From assembly GCF_016714275.1 (NCBI RefSeq), contig NZ_JADJNP010000001.1, forward strand, positions 1,736,001 through 1,800,000: a stretch of 64,000 nucleotides of DNA, given 5' to 3'. Under the pieces are notes generated by a model. It was given only the letters and a program-made list of their open reading frames with translations, did no database searches and had not been told where the DNA came from. The DNA is from Tessaracoccus sp. (GTDB lineage: Bacteria > Actinomycetota > Actinomycetes > Propionibacteriales > Propionibacteriaceae). The translations under genes were made by a program, and so were the position numbers. Of the stretch, positions 25,475-32,875 are shown one piece after another. Every line of letters starts with the position of its first letter. Within the stretch, counting starts at the first letter, position 1.

Positions 25475-26155
25475 TCAGTCGGGCTCGTCGCCGAACAGCA
25501 GCTCAAGGGCGACCCGCTTCGACGTGTGGACGTGCTGCCGCGCCAGGCGTTGGGCCGCGATCTCGTCGCCACCCGCGATCGCCTCCGCGAGGTCGCGGTG
25601 CTCGAGGCAGAGCTCGCGCTGGTCGGCGTTCTGGCGAAGCAGCCAGTTCAGGCGGTTCTGCAGCGGCTCAAGCAGCCGCGTGAAGAGGTCGTTGTGCGTC
25701 ATCTGCACCAGGACCGCGTGAAACGCGACGTTCGCGCGGTCGGCCGCCTGCCGATCGCCCGCGGCCCACGCCCGTTCGGAGGCCTCGACCTCGCGAAACA
25801 ACTCCGCGACCTCCGGCTGCGTGGCCTTGCGCGTCGCCAGCACCGCTTGATGCGTCTCCAGGGCCTCGCGCACCTCGAAGATCTCTTCGAGGTCGTTGGG
25901 TTTCAGCTGCGTCACCACGGCGCCCTTGCGGGGAACGAGCGTGACGAACCCCTCGGTGGCGAGGCTGCGGAGGGCCTCCCGAAGCGGGATCCGGGAGATT
26001 CCGATCTCCTCGACGAGGTCGCGCTCCTTCAACCGGTAACCGGGAGAGTAGTCGCCGCCGGTGATCCGGTCGCGGATGTAGTCCTGAGCGACATCGGCGA
26101 GCGACGGAACGACGGCACCGGGCTTGCCCCGGTCTGGAATCTCGCGCGTCGCCAT
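25475..26155 (-). CDS. GntR-family regulator, FCD type
   Basis: 226 residues: winged-helix DNA-binding domain at about 18-90 (YSPGYRLKERDLVEEIGISRIPLREALRSL), then an all-helical FCD ligand domain (EEIFEVREALETHQAVLATRKA and LEHRDLAEAIAGGDEIAAQRL) with the Asp/His metal-site residues expected for carboxylate-type ligands. ATG 26155 is used because the conserved part starts there. It lies tail to tail with carbamate kinase (33 bp) and divergent from pdxS. It is the probable regulator of the catabolic block. Confidence 0.88.
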   Translation of the reverse strand: MATREIPDRGKPGAVVPSLADVAQDYIRDRITGGDYSPGYRLKERDLVEEIGISRIPLREALRSLATEGFVTLVPRKGAVVTQLKPNDLEEIFEVREALETHQAVLATRKATQPEVAELFREVEASERAWAAGDRQAADRANVAFHAVLVQMTHNDLFTRLLEPLQNRLNWLLRQNADQRELCLEHRDLAEAIAGGDEIAAQRLARQHVHTSKRVALELLFGDEPD

Positions 26156-26227
26156 AGAGGCCGAGTGTAGCGATTGACAGCCGCGCGACGCGTAGTCGCA
26201 CGGGTCGCCGAGAGCCCGACACTTACT

Positions 26228-26269
26228 GGACCATGCAGAATACGTAGATTCTGGCTCTAGAAATGGTCC
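26228..26269. promoter_or_regulatory. inverted repeat in the pdxS promoter region, possible PdxR site
   Basis: GGACCAT (26228-26234) and ATGGTCC (26263-26269) form a perfect 7-bp inverted repeat with 28 bp between, flanking a TAGATT box (26245-26250). A CTGGAC element also occurs in front of the mocR gene (17050-17055). This is a plausible binding region for the MocR/PdxR regulator, but the actinobacterial PdxR consensus was not tested. Confidence 0.35.
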
Positions 26270-26284
26270 GGTATTGACCCCACG

Positions 26285-27190
26285 ATGGACCGCATGAATG
26301 AATCCACTGGTTCCCCCCTCGTCAAGCGCGGCCTGGCCGACATGCTCAAGGGCGGCGTCATCATGGACGTCGTCACGCCGGAACAGGCCCGGATCGCGGA
26401 GGACGCGGGCGCCGTCGCCGTCATGGCGCTCGAGCGCGTCCCCGCCGACATCCGCGCCCAGGGCGGCGTGGCCCGCATGAGCGACCCGGACCTGATCAGT
26501 GCCATCATCGACACCGTCTCCATCCCCGTGATGGCGAAGGCACGGATCGGGCACTTCGTCGAAGCCCAGGTCCTCGAACACCTGAAGGTCGACTACATCG
26601 ACGAGTCCGAGGTCCTCTCCCCCGCTGACTACGTCAACCACATCGACAAGCACTCCTTCACCGTCCCGTTCGTGTGCGGCGCCACCAACCTCGGCGAGGC
26701 GCTGCGCCGCATCGCCGAGGGCGCGGCCATGATCCGCTCCAAGGGCGAGGCCGGAACCGGCGACGTCTCAGAGGCGACGAAGCACATCCGCACGATCCGG
26801 CGGGAGATCGCCGTCCTCAAGGCCACCTACGAGGCGAACCCCGACGAGCTGTACGTGGCGGCCAAGGAGCTGCAGGCGCCGTACGACATCGTCAGGGAGG
26901 TTGCCGAGCGAGGATCCCTTCCGGTGGTGCTCTTCACCGCGGGCGGGGTCGCCACGCCCGCGGACGCGGCGATGATGATGCAGCTCGGGGCCGACGGCGT
27001 GTTCGTCGGTTCGGGAATCTTCAAGTCCGGCGATCCCGCGGCGCGCGCCGCGGCCATCGTCAAGGCCACAGCCCTCTACGAGGACCCGGCCGCCATCGCG
27101 GAGGCATCGCGGGGTCTCGGTGAGGCCATGGTGGGCATCAACGTCGCTGACCTCCCGGCGCCGCACCGCCTCGCCGAGCGCGGCTGGTGA
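26285..27190 (+). CDS. pdxS: pyridoxal 5'-phosphate synthase, synthase subunit PdxS
   Basis: 301 residues. Block after block matches PdxS: VKRGLADMLKGGVIMDVVTPEQARIAEDAG, the Schiff-base lysine in PVMAKARIGHFVEAQ, DESEVLSPADYVNHIDK, the second lysine in MIRSKGEAGTGDVSEA, and GGVATPADAAMMMQLGADGVFVGSG. It condenses ribose 5-phosphate, glyceraldehyde 3-phosphate and ammonia from PdxT to PLP. ATG 26285 or 26294 could be used. It overlaps pdxT by 4 bp. Confidence 0.97.
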   Translation: MDRMNESTGSPLVKRGLADMLKGGVIMDVVTPEQARIAEDAGAVAVMALERVPADIRAQGGVARMSDPDLISAIIDTVSIPVMAKARIGHFVEAQVLEHLKVDYIDESEVLSPADYVNHIDKHSFTVPFVCGATNLGEALRRIAEGAAMIRSKGEAGTGDVSEATKHIRTIRREIAVLKATYEANPDELYVAAKELQAPYDIVREVAERGSLPVVLFTAGGVATPADAAMMMQLGADGVFVGSGIFKSGDPAARAAAIVKATALYEDPAAIAEASRGLGEAMVGINVADLPAPHRLAERGW

Positions 27191-27771
27191 CCACCGTCGG
27201 CGTGCTCGCGCTGCAGGGCGGCGTGCGCGAACACGTGCGCCTGGTAGAGGGTCTCGGGGCGCGGACCACGCTGCTGCGAGTTCCCGCCGACCTGACCGGC
27301 CCGGACGGGCTGCGCGTCGACGCCGTGGTCCTGCCCGGCGGCGAGTCGTCGACGATCGACCGGCTGCTGCGCCTCTTCGAACTCCAGGACCCGCTGGCCA
27401 CCGCGATCCGCGGCGGCCTGCCCACCCTCGGCACCTGCGCGGGGTTGATCCTGCTGGCCCGGGAGGTACTGGACCCTGCTCCGGGTCAGCAATCGCTCGG
27501 CGTTCTCGACATCGTCGTGCGCCGCAATGCGTTCGGCCCGCAGGTCGACTCGACCGAGACCGACCTGGACACCGCCGACGGCCCCGCCCGGGTGGCGTTC
27601 ATCCGCGCCCCTGAGGTCACGGAGGTCGGCCGTGGGGTGGGGGTCCTCGCCAGGCACGCTGGCGGCATCGTCGGCGTCCGCCAGGGCGCGATCACCGGCC
27701 TTTCCTTCCACCCGGAGCTGATGGAGGAGCCCCTGTTTCATCGCAGGCTCCTGACCGATGCGGAAGGCTGA
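27187..27771 (+). CDS. pdxT: pyridoxal 5'-phosphate synthase, glutaminase subunit PdxT
   Basis: 194 residues of the class I glutamine amidotransferase fold: VGVLALQGGVREH, VVLPGGESSTIDRLL, the nucleophile Cys in LGTCAGLILLA, RNAFGPQVDS, and the His/Glu pair in LSFHPEL near the C-terminus. It supplies ammonia to PdxS. GTG start within the pdxS stop (GTGA). Full length and intact. Confidence 0.95.
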   Translation: MTTVGVLALQGGVREHVRLVEGLGARTTLLRVPADLTGPDGLRVDAVVLPGGESSTIDRLLRLFELQDPLATAIRGGLPTLGTCAGLILLAREVLDPAPGQQSLGVLDIVVRRNAFGPQVDSTETDLDTADGPARVAFIRAPEVTEVGRGVGVLARHAGGIVGVRQGAITGLSFHPELMEEPLFHRRLLTDAEG

Positions 27772-27828
27772 GACGCGCAGCGCCCAGAGGTGTCCGAGGG
27801 ATGCCGAATGCGGCGTTGACTGACCCGA

Positions 27829-28485
27829 TCAGGCGAGCTGCAGCGTGGTGATGCAGGTCGCCGAGTCGTCGCCGTCTGTCGTGATGGGCGCCGTCGCCGT
27901 CTTGCCTTCGTACTCGACGGTGAGCGTCGCGTCGATGCCGCGCGGCAACCACACACCGGCGAACCCGTTGTCGAACGTGGTGAGCGCCTCGTCGACGACC
28001 ACCTCGCCCGTCGCGTCGTCGGTGATGGTCACAGCCAGGTTCGCGTGCTGCAGTTCGCCGACGCACGTGGTGAGGCTGTGGAAGTGGCAGTCGTGCGTCT
28101 GGGTGAGGTACGGCGCGAACGAGACGTAGAACGCGTCGTCGGGCATCGGGAGGCTCTGCTCCCGTCCGCTCTCGTCCTTCAGGAGCAGGTGGGTGGGCCT
28201 GATCGACGCGATCAGGTCGGTAGGCCGGTCGGCGAGCGCGAGGGCGTCGAGCTTGTCGATGATCGCCACGACGTCGAGACCCTCCAGCCCGTGGTCGGCG
28301 AGCAGGTCACCGCTGGGCGCGGCGGCCTCGGTGAGCGTGACCGACGGCGCGGGCTGGGGAGAGACCGACGCGGGGTCGGGCGAGACCGGAGTTGGGGCGC
28401 AGGCGGCGATGAGAGGCAGCGCCAACGCGGCGGCGAGCACGGCCTTGACGGGGGCGGACAGCGTGCGGCGGATCTCAGTGTTCAT
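27829..28485 (-). CDS. cueP: CueP-family copper-binding lipoprotein
   Basis: 218 residues. The N-terminus has a signal peptide with lipobox (LPLIAACAP, Cys about 28), followed by a Pro/Ser/Ala linker. The mature domain contains the CueP hallmark HDCHFHSLTTCVGELQ (Cys/His cluster) and the VVDEALTTFDNGFAGVWLP strand region. CueP is a periplasmic copper sink in Salmonella; in Gram-positives it is expected on the outer face of the membrane. It is divergent from an AraC-like regulator and about 20 kb from copA. ATG 28485 was chosen so that the signal peptide is at the N-terminus. Confidence 0.88.
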   Translation of the reverse strand: MNTEIRRTLSAPVKAVLAAALALPLIAACAPTPVSPDPASVSPQPAPSVTLTEAAAPSGDLLADHGLEGLDVVAIIDKLDALALADRPTDLIASIRPTHLLLKDESGREQSLPMPDDAFYVSFAPYLTQTHDCHFHSLTTCVGELQHANLAVTITDDATGEVVVDEALTTFDNGFAGVWLPRGIDATLTVEYEGKTATAPITTDGDDSATCITTLQLA

Positions 28486-28498
28486 ATCGAGGTCCACC

Positions 28499-28543
28499 CT
28501 ACGAGGCGGAGGTCCTCCACCGGACACCGGCCCCTCGTAGAAT
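28499..28543. promoter_or_regulatory. divergent cueP / AraC-gene promoter with inverted repeat
   Basis: CTACGAGG (28499-28506) and CCTCGTAG (28533-28540) form an 8-bp inverted repeat in the 64-bp region between cueP and the regulator gene. A TAGAAT -10 box (28538-28543) overlaps the right arm and ends 6 nt before the regulator ATG at 28550, indicating a leaderless transcript that could be autoregulated. Confidence 0.45.
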
Positions 28544-28549
28544 CCGGGC

Positions 28550-29245
28550 ATGCCGGACGACGACGCAGCCACCGAGGGGCTGTACGAGGAGCGGGTTGGC
28601 GCCTCGCCGCACGTCGAGTGCACATGGCAGGCGCGGGCGGTGCGCGAGGAGCGCTACCTGGTCCCCGCCATCGAGCACTGGGACATCTGGTTCGCGCGCG
28701 AGCCCGATGGTCGTATGGTCGCTGGCCTCTCCGGCCCCGCTCTCGGCTCGCGGTGGATCGCGTCCGTCGTCGGGGAGTACGGGTGGGGCGTGCAGTTGCG
28801 CGCGCACGTCGTCGTTCCCGGAGTCGCCAAGAAGCTCCTCCTGGGTGGCGAGGTGCGGCTGCCTGTCGCCGGTGGCCAGGTGGAGATCTCGGGGCAGCGC
28901 CTCCCTATGCCCTCAATCGAGGGCCTGGAGGACTTCGTCGAACAACTGCTGCGTCTCGGCGTCCTGCGGTCCGACGACGACGTCCGCCGCGCGTTGGCCG
29001 GCGACGAGGCCGGGTACTCGGAGCGGCACTGGCAGCGGCAGGTCCGCGCCTCGACGGGGATCACGCGGAAGCAGATCTCGCAGCTGGCCCGGGCGCGAGA
29101 AGCCTACGCTCTGCTTCAGGGGGGCGTCGTCCCCGCGGAATGCGCCGCGACGTGCGGCTATGCAGACCAGGCGCACCTGACCCGGTCGTTGCGGCTACTG
29201 CACGGCGAGACCCCCGCGCGCATCCTCGCTGCCCGTCGCGCCTGA
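28550..29245 (+). CDS. AraC-family transcriptional regulator
   Basis: 231 residues. The C-terminal part (about 140-231) is an AraC-type double helix-turn-helix: SERHWQRQVRASTGITRKQISQLARAREAYALL, then PAECAATCGYADQAHLTRSLRLLHGETPARI. The N-terminal half resembles the cupin-like effector domain of small AraC regulators (WDIWFARE). It is divergent from cueP and followed by a VOC protein, which it may control. Ligand unknown. Confidence 0.85.
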   Translation: MPDDDAATEGLYEERVGASPHVECTWQARAVREERYLVPAIEHWDIWFAREPDGRMVAGLSGPALGSRWIASVVGEYGWGVQLRAHVVVPGVAKKLLLGGEVRLPVAGGQVEISGQRLPMPSIEGLEDFVEQLLRLGVLRSDDDVRRALAGDEAGYSERHWQRQVRASTGITRKQISQLARAREAYALLQGGVVPAECAATCGYADQAHLTRSLRLLHGETPARILAARRA

Positions 29246-29363
29246 ATGCCCACTCTCCGTGCCTTCAGGAACGACAGACCGTGATGGCGGAAATCTTCAA
29301 TCCGCAGCGGTACCCGGATTGGTGGAATAGAGGCACCAGCTACACCGAACAGAGGAGCAGGAG

Positions 29364-29897
29364 ATGTCCATTCCCACCGCACCCGAGGGCTACGCCACCG
29401 TCAACCCGTTCGTCATCACGCGGGGCGCCGAGGAGATCACGGCCTTCATCGTCGAAGTCTTCGGCGGCACCGAGCGGCTCGAGTCCCGCACCGTCGACGT
29501 CGACGGGTTGCTGCTCCAGGGCGAGGTGATCGTCGGCACCACCACGATCATGCTGGCCGAGCGCAAGCCCGGCTGGGGCTTCACCCCGAGCTTCCTGCAG
29601 ATTTACGTCGATGATATCGATGCGACCATCGAGCGCGCCCTCGCCCGCGGCGCGCGAGTTCTCACGAAGCCGACGGACTTCTTCGGCACCGTGTTCTCCC
29701 GCGGTCAAGACCCGCGGGGCAACAGCTGGTGGATCTGGCAGCACGGCGAGATGGTCTGGGACGAGGACGCCAACGCCGACGCGTGGGACGGCGACGCGCC
29801 CGCGGAGGACTGGGGCGCCATCTCGCCCGAGCTCTCCTACATCCGCGACAGCCTGATGGAGATCATGGCGAACCTCAAGGATCCCGAGGCCGAGTAG
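29364..29897 (+). CDS. VOC (PhnB/glyoxalase-like) family protein
   Basis: 177 residues. The first ~130 residues are a single PhnB-like VOC domain: YATVNPFVITRGAEEITAFIVEVFGG, VGTTTIMLAERKPGWGFTPSFLQIYVDDIDATIERALARGA, ending FSRGQDPRGNSWWIWQ. An acidic tail (DEDANADAWDGDAPAEDWG) follows. AGGAG lies about 5 nt before ATG 29364. It follows the AraC regulator by 118 bp. Such pairs are common, but the ligand is not evident. Confidence 0.85.
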   Translation: MSIPTAPEGYATVNPFVITRGAEEITAFIVEVFGGTERLESRTVDVDGLLLQGEVIVGTTTIMLAERKPGWGFTPSFLQIYVDDIDATIERALARGARVLTKPTDFFGTVFSRGQDPRGNSWWIWQHGEMVWDEDANADAWDGDAPAEDWGAISPELSYIRDSLMEIMANLKDPEAE

Positions 29898-30005
29898 CCC
29901 CGCAGCGCCACCCAGAGAAACAGGAAGACGGGAAGGCGATGACCCCCGCGACCATTCCGATGAGCAGTTGAACAGTCAATCCGACGTCGCGGTGACCCAC
30001 AGCAC

Positions 30006-30278
30006 TCAGTGGTTGCGCAGGGCGTCGATCAGTTCGGGCTTCGACATCTTGGAGCGTCCCTCGATGCCGAGCTCCCGCGCCCGTTGCAGCAGCTCCTGCT
30101 TGGTGCGGTCGTCGTAGTCCTTCGCGGTACCGCCCTTGCGCCCCACTTCTTCCCGCGACGAGCCCGCCGCGGCGTTGGCGATGCGTGCCGCCTTCTCCTT
30201 GCTCGCGCCGTCGTCACGCAGCGCCTCGTACAGTTCCTTGTCCTTGACCGCGGGTCCTGGATCCTCTCGCTTGGGCAT
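30006..30278 (-). CDS. small basic protein with SAP/Rho-N-like C-terminus
   Basis: 90 residues, highly charged. The N-terminal half (VKDKELYEALRDDGASKEKAARIANA) resembles small stress or DNA-associated actinobacterial proteins. The C-terminal half, TKQELLQRARELGIEGRSKMSKPELIDALRNH, is a Rho-termination-factor N-terminal/SAP-like nucleic-acid-binding helix pair. AAAGGAGG ends about 6 nt before ATG 30278. No operon partner; function unknown, probably nucleic-acid binding. Confidence 0.8.
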   Translation of the reverse strand: MPKREDPGPAVKDKELYEALRDDGASKEKAARIANAAAGSSREEVGRKGGTAKDYDDRTKQELLQRARELGIEGRSKMSKPELIDALRNH

Positions 30279-30345
30279 GTGTGCCTCCTTTGTCAGACTT
30301 CCCGGTACCCACACGCGCCGTGAGCAAACAGCGTCGGTCACCCGG

Positions 30346-30999
30346 CTATCCAGCGGCCTCCAGATAGGCGAGCACTGCGAGGACGCGCCGATGATCGTCA
30401 GCGCTATCGGGTAGCCCCAGGCCAGACAGGATCCCTGTCACGTGCGTCTCGATCGTGCGCTCGCTCAGCCACAACCGACGCGCGATGGCCGCGTTGGTGA
30501 GGCCCTCCGCCATGAGCGCCAGCACCTCACGCTCCCTCAGCGTGAGGGCGGCGAGCCGATCCTCCCGTCCGACGGGCCTCAGCAGCCGTGCGACCACCTC
30601 AGGGTCGAGCGCCGTACCCCCCTTGGCCACGCGCTCCGCTGCCGAGATGAAGTCGTCGACGTCAAGCACGCGGTCCTTGAGCAGGTACCCGAAGCACCCC
30701 TGCGTCGTCAGCGCCACCGAGTGCGCCGACTCGACGTGCTGCGAGAGCAGGACGATCCCCAGCTCCGGATACCGTGCCCTGATCGCGCGTGCCGCCCGCG
30801 CCCCGTCGTCGGTGTGATCGGGCGGCATGCGAATGTCGGCGATGACCAGCTCCGGCAGGAACTCCTCCACCATGGCCTCAAGCGACGGCGCGTCGGCGGC
30901 CTTGGCCACGACCTCGTGCCCGCTATCCTCCAGCAGCCGCGCGAGGCCCTCGCGAAACAGCGCGGAGTCCTCACCGATCACGATCCGCACGGCAGGCAC
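30346..30999 (-). CDS. LuxR/NarL-type response regulator
   Basis: 217 residues: receiver domain (about 1-125) with the acidic pair ED near the N-terminus, phospho-acceptor Asp in LVIADIRMPP, the LLSQ switch position and the LLKD lysine; C-terminal LuxR HTH (about 150-210) with LTLREREVLALMAEGLTNAAIARRLWLSERTIETHVTGI. It overlaps the kinase gene by 22 bp. Target genes unknown. Confidence 0.93.
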   Translation of the reverse strand: MPAVRIVIGEDSALFREGLARLLEDSGHEVVAKAADAPSLEAMVEEFLPELVIADIRMPPDHTDDGARAARAIRARYPELGIVLLSQHVESAHSVALTTQGCFGYLLKDRVLDVDDFISAAERVAKGGTALDPEVVARLLRPVGREDRLAALTLREREVLALMAEGLTNAAIARRLWLSERTIETHVTGILSGLGLPDSADDHRRVLAVLAYLEAAG

Positions 31000-32438
31000 A
31001 CCTCCACCGTCGTGCCGGACCCACCGCGGACCCTCATTGTCCCTCCGACCGCGCGCACCCGGTCCTCAAGCCCGGTCAGACCGCCGTCCGGGGTGATCAT
31101 CGCGCCGCCTACGCCATTGTCGCTCACGGTGATCACAAGCTCGCCCGCGTTCGCCGCCATGCCGACCTGGATCCTCTCCGCGGCGGAGTGCTTCACGGCG
31201 TTGGCAAGGGCTTCCCCAACGACGTAATAGGCAGTCATCGCGACGTCGTCCGGAACGACGCCGACGTCCCCTGCGTCGACCTCGACCGGGATCGGCACCG
31301 CGCGGGCGAGTGAGACGACGGCAACAGGGAGACCGTCGTCGAGAACGCTGGGCCGGATACCATGGGCGAGCCGCCGCAACTCGGCGATTGCCGTCGACAG
31401 CTCGGCTACTGCGCCGTCGAGCACTCCCGCGACGTCGAGGCTGCCCGTGGCGAGCGCCCGCTGGGCGATCCGCAACGATAGTCCCAACGACACGAGGCGC
31501 TGCTGCGCGCCGTCGTGCAGATCCCGTTCGAACCGACGTCTGGTCTCGGCCTCCGCCTTGACCAGCCGGGCCCGCGAGGCCTCCGCCTCGGTGAGCGACG
31601 CCTGGAGTTCCGCCCGCAGTCTGACGACGGTGAACAGCGGCACGGCCGCCTCGGTGAGCTCCTCCCGGAGCCTGGGAGTCACCGTCGACGACCTCAACTC
31701 ACCCCGGCGGTAGTCGATGGCCAGGGCCGCGTCACGGAGCGCGGCGCGCAGCAGGGGCTCCAGTTCCTCAGGGTCGCCCTCACCCCGGTCGACCCTGTAC
31801 TCCAGGTCCCGTATCGCTTCGAGGGCGGCACGCCGTGTGGGATACAACCGCGCGAGCAGTCGAGACCTAATGAAGCGATACGCCGGCAACAACGCAAGGA
31901 AGCTCAGGGCAGAGGCGACCACCGTGCCGACCAGCGAACCCGCCCCGAGGAGCAACCCGCCGATCGCCGTCCCGAGTCCCAGCACCGCAGTGGCGGCCCC
32001 GGCCACGAGCGCCCATGAGACGGCCTCGGCCAGCACCCGGTCGACGTCGTAGAGGTCGTGCCTGAGCATCCCGACCGTCACCCCCACGGGAAGCGCCGCC
32101 AGCCCGACGGCGGCGACGATCAGGCTGCCCCACCCCGGTTGACCGCGCAGGAGTATCTCTGCGCCGCAGATGAGCGGGAAGACCAGGAACACGCTCGCCC
32201 CGGCGAGGACCCACCGCAGTTGAGCGCGAAGCACACCGTCGGCGCCCCTCACCCTCGCGACCCCGAGACCTGCCGTGAGGCACAGCAGCGCGAAGAAGAC
32301 GACGACGGCGACGATCGAGAGCCCCTCCTGCCACGGCGTGGGATCGCTGACAAGCGGGGGCACATCCCGGAAGGGCGGGTTGTTGGGCAGGCCGGAAGCG
32401 GCTGCGGTCACGACAAGGAAAACCGCCGAGGCCAGCAC
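30978..32438 (-). pseudogene. NarL-type sensor histidine kinase, 5'-truncated
   Basis: The 486 codons encode several membrane segments (about 1-190), a HisKA_3 dimerisation domain with phospho-acceptor His in ERDLHDGAQQRLVSL, and a HATPase domain (GEALANAVKHSAAERI, ISDNGVGG-like, GLTGLEDRVRAVGG). Kinases of this membrane type are normally 600-700 residues. Here the frame has its first possible start, a GTG with no ribosome-binding site, at 32438, exactly where sequence changes to an unrelated gene on the opposite strand. The N-terminal sensor half is therefore missing. The catalytic half is intact, so it might still be expressed, but it looks truncated by the junction. Confidence 0.65.
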
Positions 32439-32440
32439 TG

Positions 32441-32791
32441 ATGCTGGTGTCGTCGGGCATGAACTCGACGATGTACTCGGAAAGCTTCGCGGGCTTCGGA
32501 GATGCGCTGGCCACGATCCAGCCCGAGGCGGGCGCGCGGCAGATGATCGGCTTCTCGATCCTTGTCGTCACCCAAGGCCTGGCCGGCACCGCAGGCCTGT
32601 GCGTGCTTGCCTGGCTGCTGAGCGCGGCGATCACGGCACGCACGCGGGCCACGACCGTCGTCATTGCGCTGTTCGGAGCCGCGATGCTGCTCGCCTTCCA
32701 CACAGGGCTGGCAGCGGCTGCCCTCCTGCTATCTATGTTCCCGCTGGTGATCTTCGGGGCATGGCAGATCGCAACCGCCCGACGGAGATAG
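32441..32791 (+). CDS. small membrane protein, probably N-terminally truncated
   Basis: 116 residues with two or three hydrophobic segments (about 36-62, 69-88, 88-107) following a polar N-terminus MLVSSGMNSTMYSESFAGFGDAL. Family not recognised. The first codon abuts the truncated kinase gene with no room for a promoter or ribosome-binding site, so the original gene probably began upstream of sequence no longer present. A strong hairpin follows it. Confidence 0.5.
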   Translation: MLVSSGMNSTMYSESFAGFGDALATIQPEAGARQMIGFSILVVTQGLAGTAGLCVLAWLLSAAITARTRATTVVIALFGAAMLLAFHTGLAAAALLLSMFPLVIFGAWQIATARRR

Positions 32792-32807
32792 TCAGACACG
32801 AGGCATT

Positions 32808-32844
32808 GGCTACTCACTAGCCTTTTTCGGGCTGGTGAGTAGCC
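32808..32844. terminator. bidirectional hairpin between convergent genes
   Basis: A 15-bp stem, GGCTACTCACTAGCC (32808-32822) with GGCTGGTGAGTAGCC (32830-32844), complete except for one G-T pair, around a TTTTTCG loop. It lies between the end of the membrane-protein gene (32791) and the convergent ABC transporter stop (32876), as expected for a shared terminator. Confidence 0.7.
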
Positions 32845-32875
32845 GTTGTTGCCGGCAGTGATGGGTCTAGCTGCT

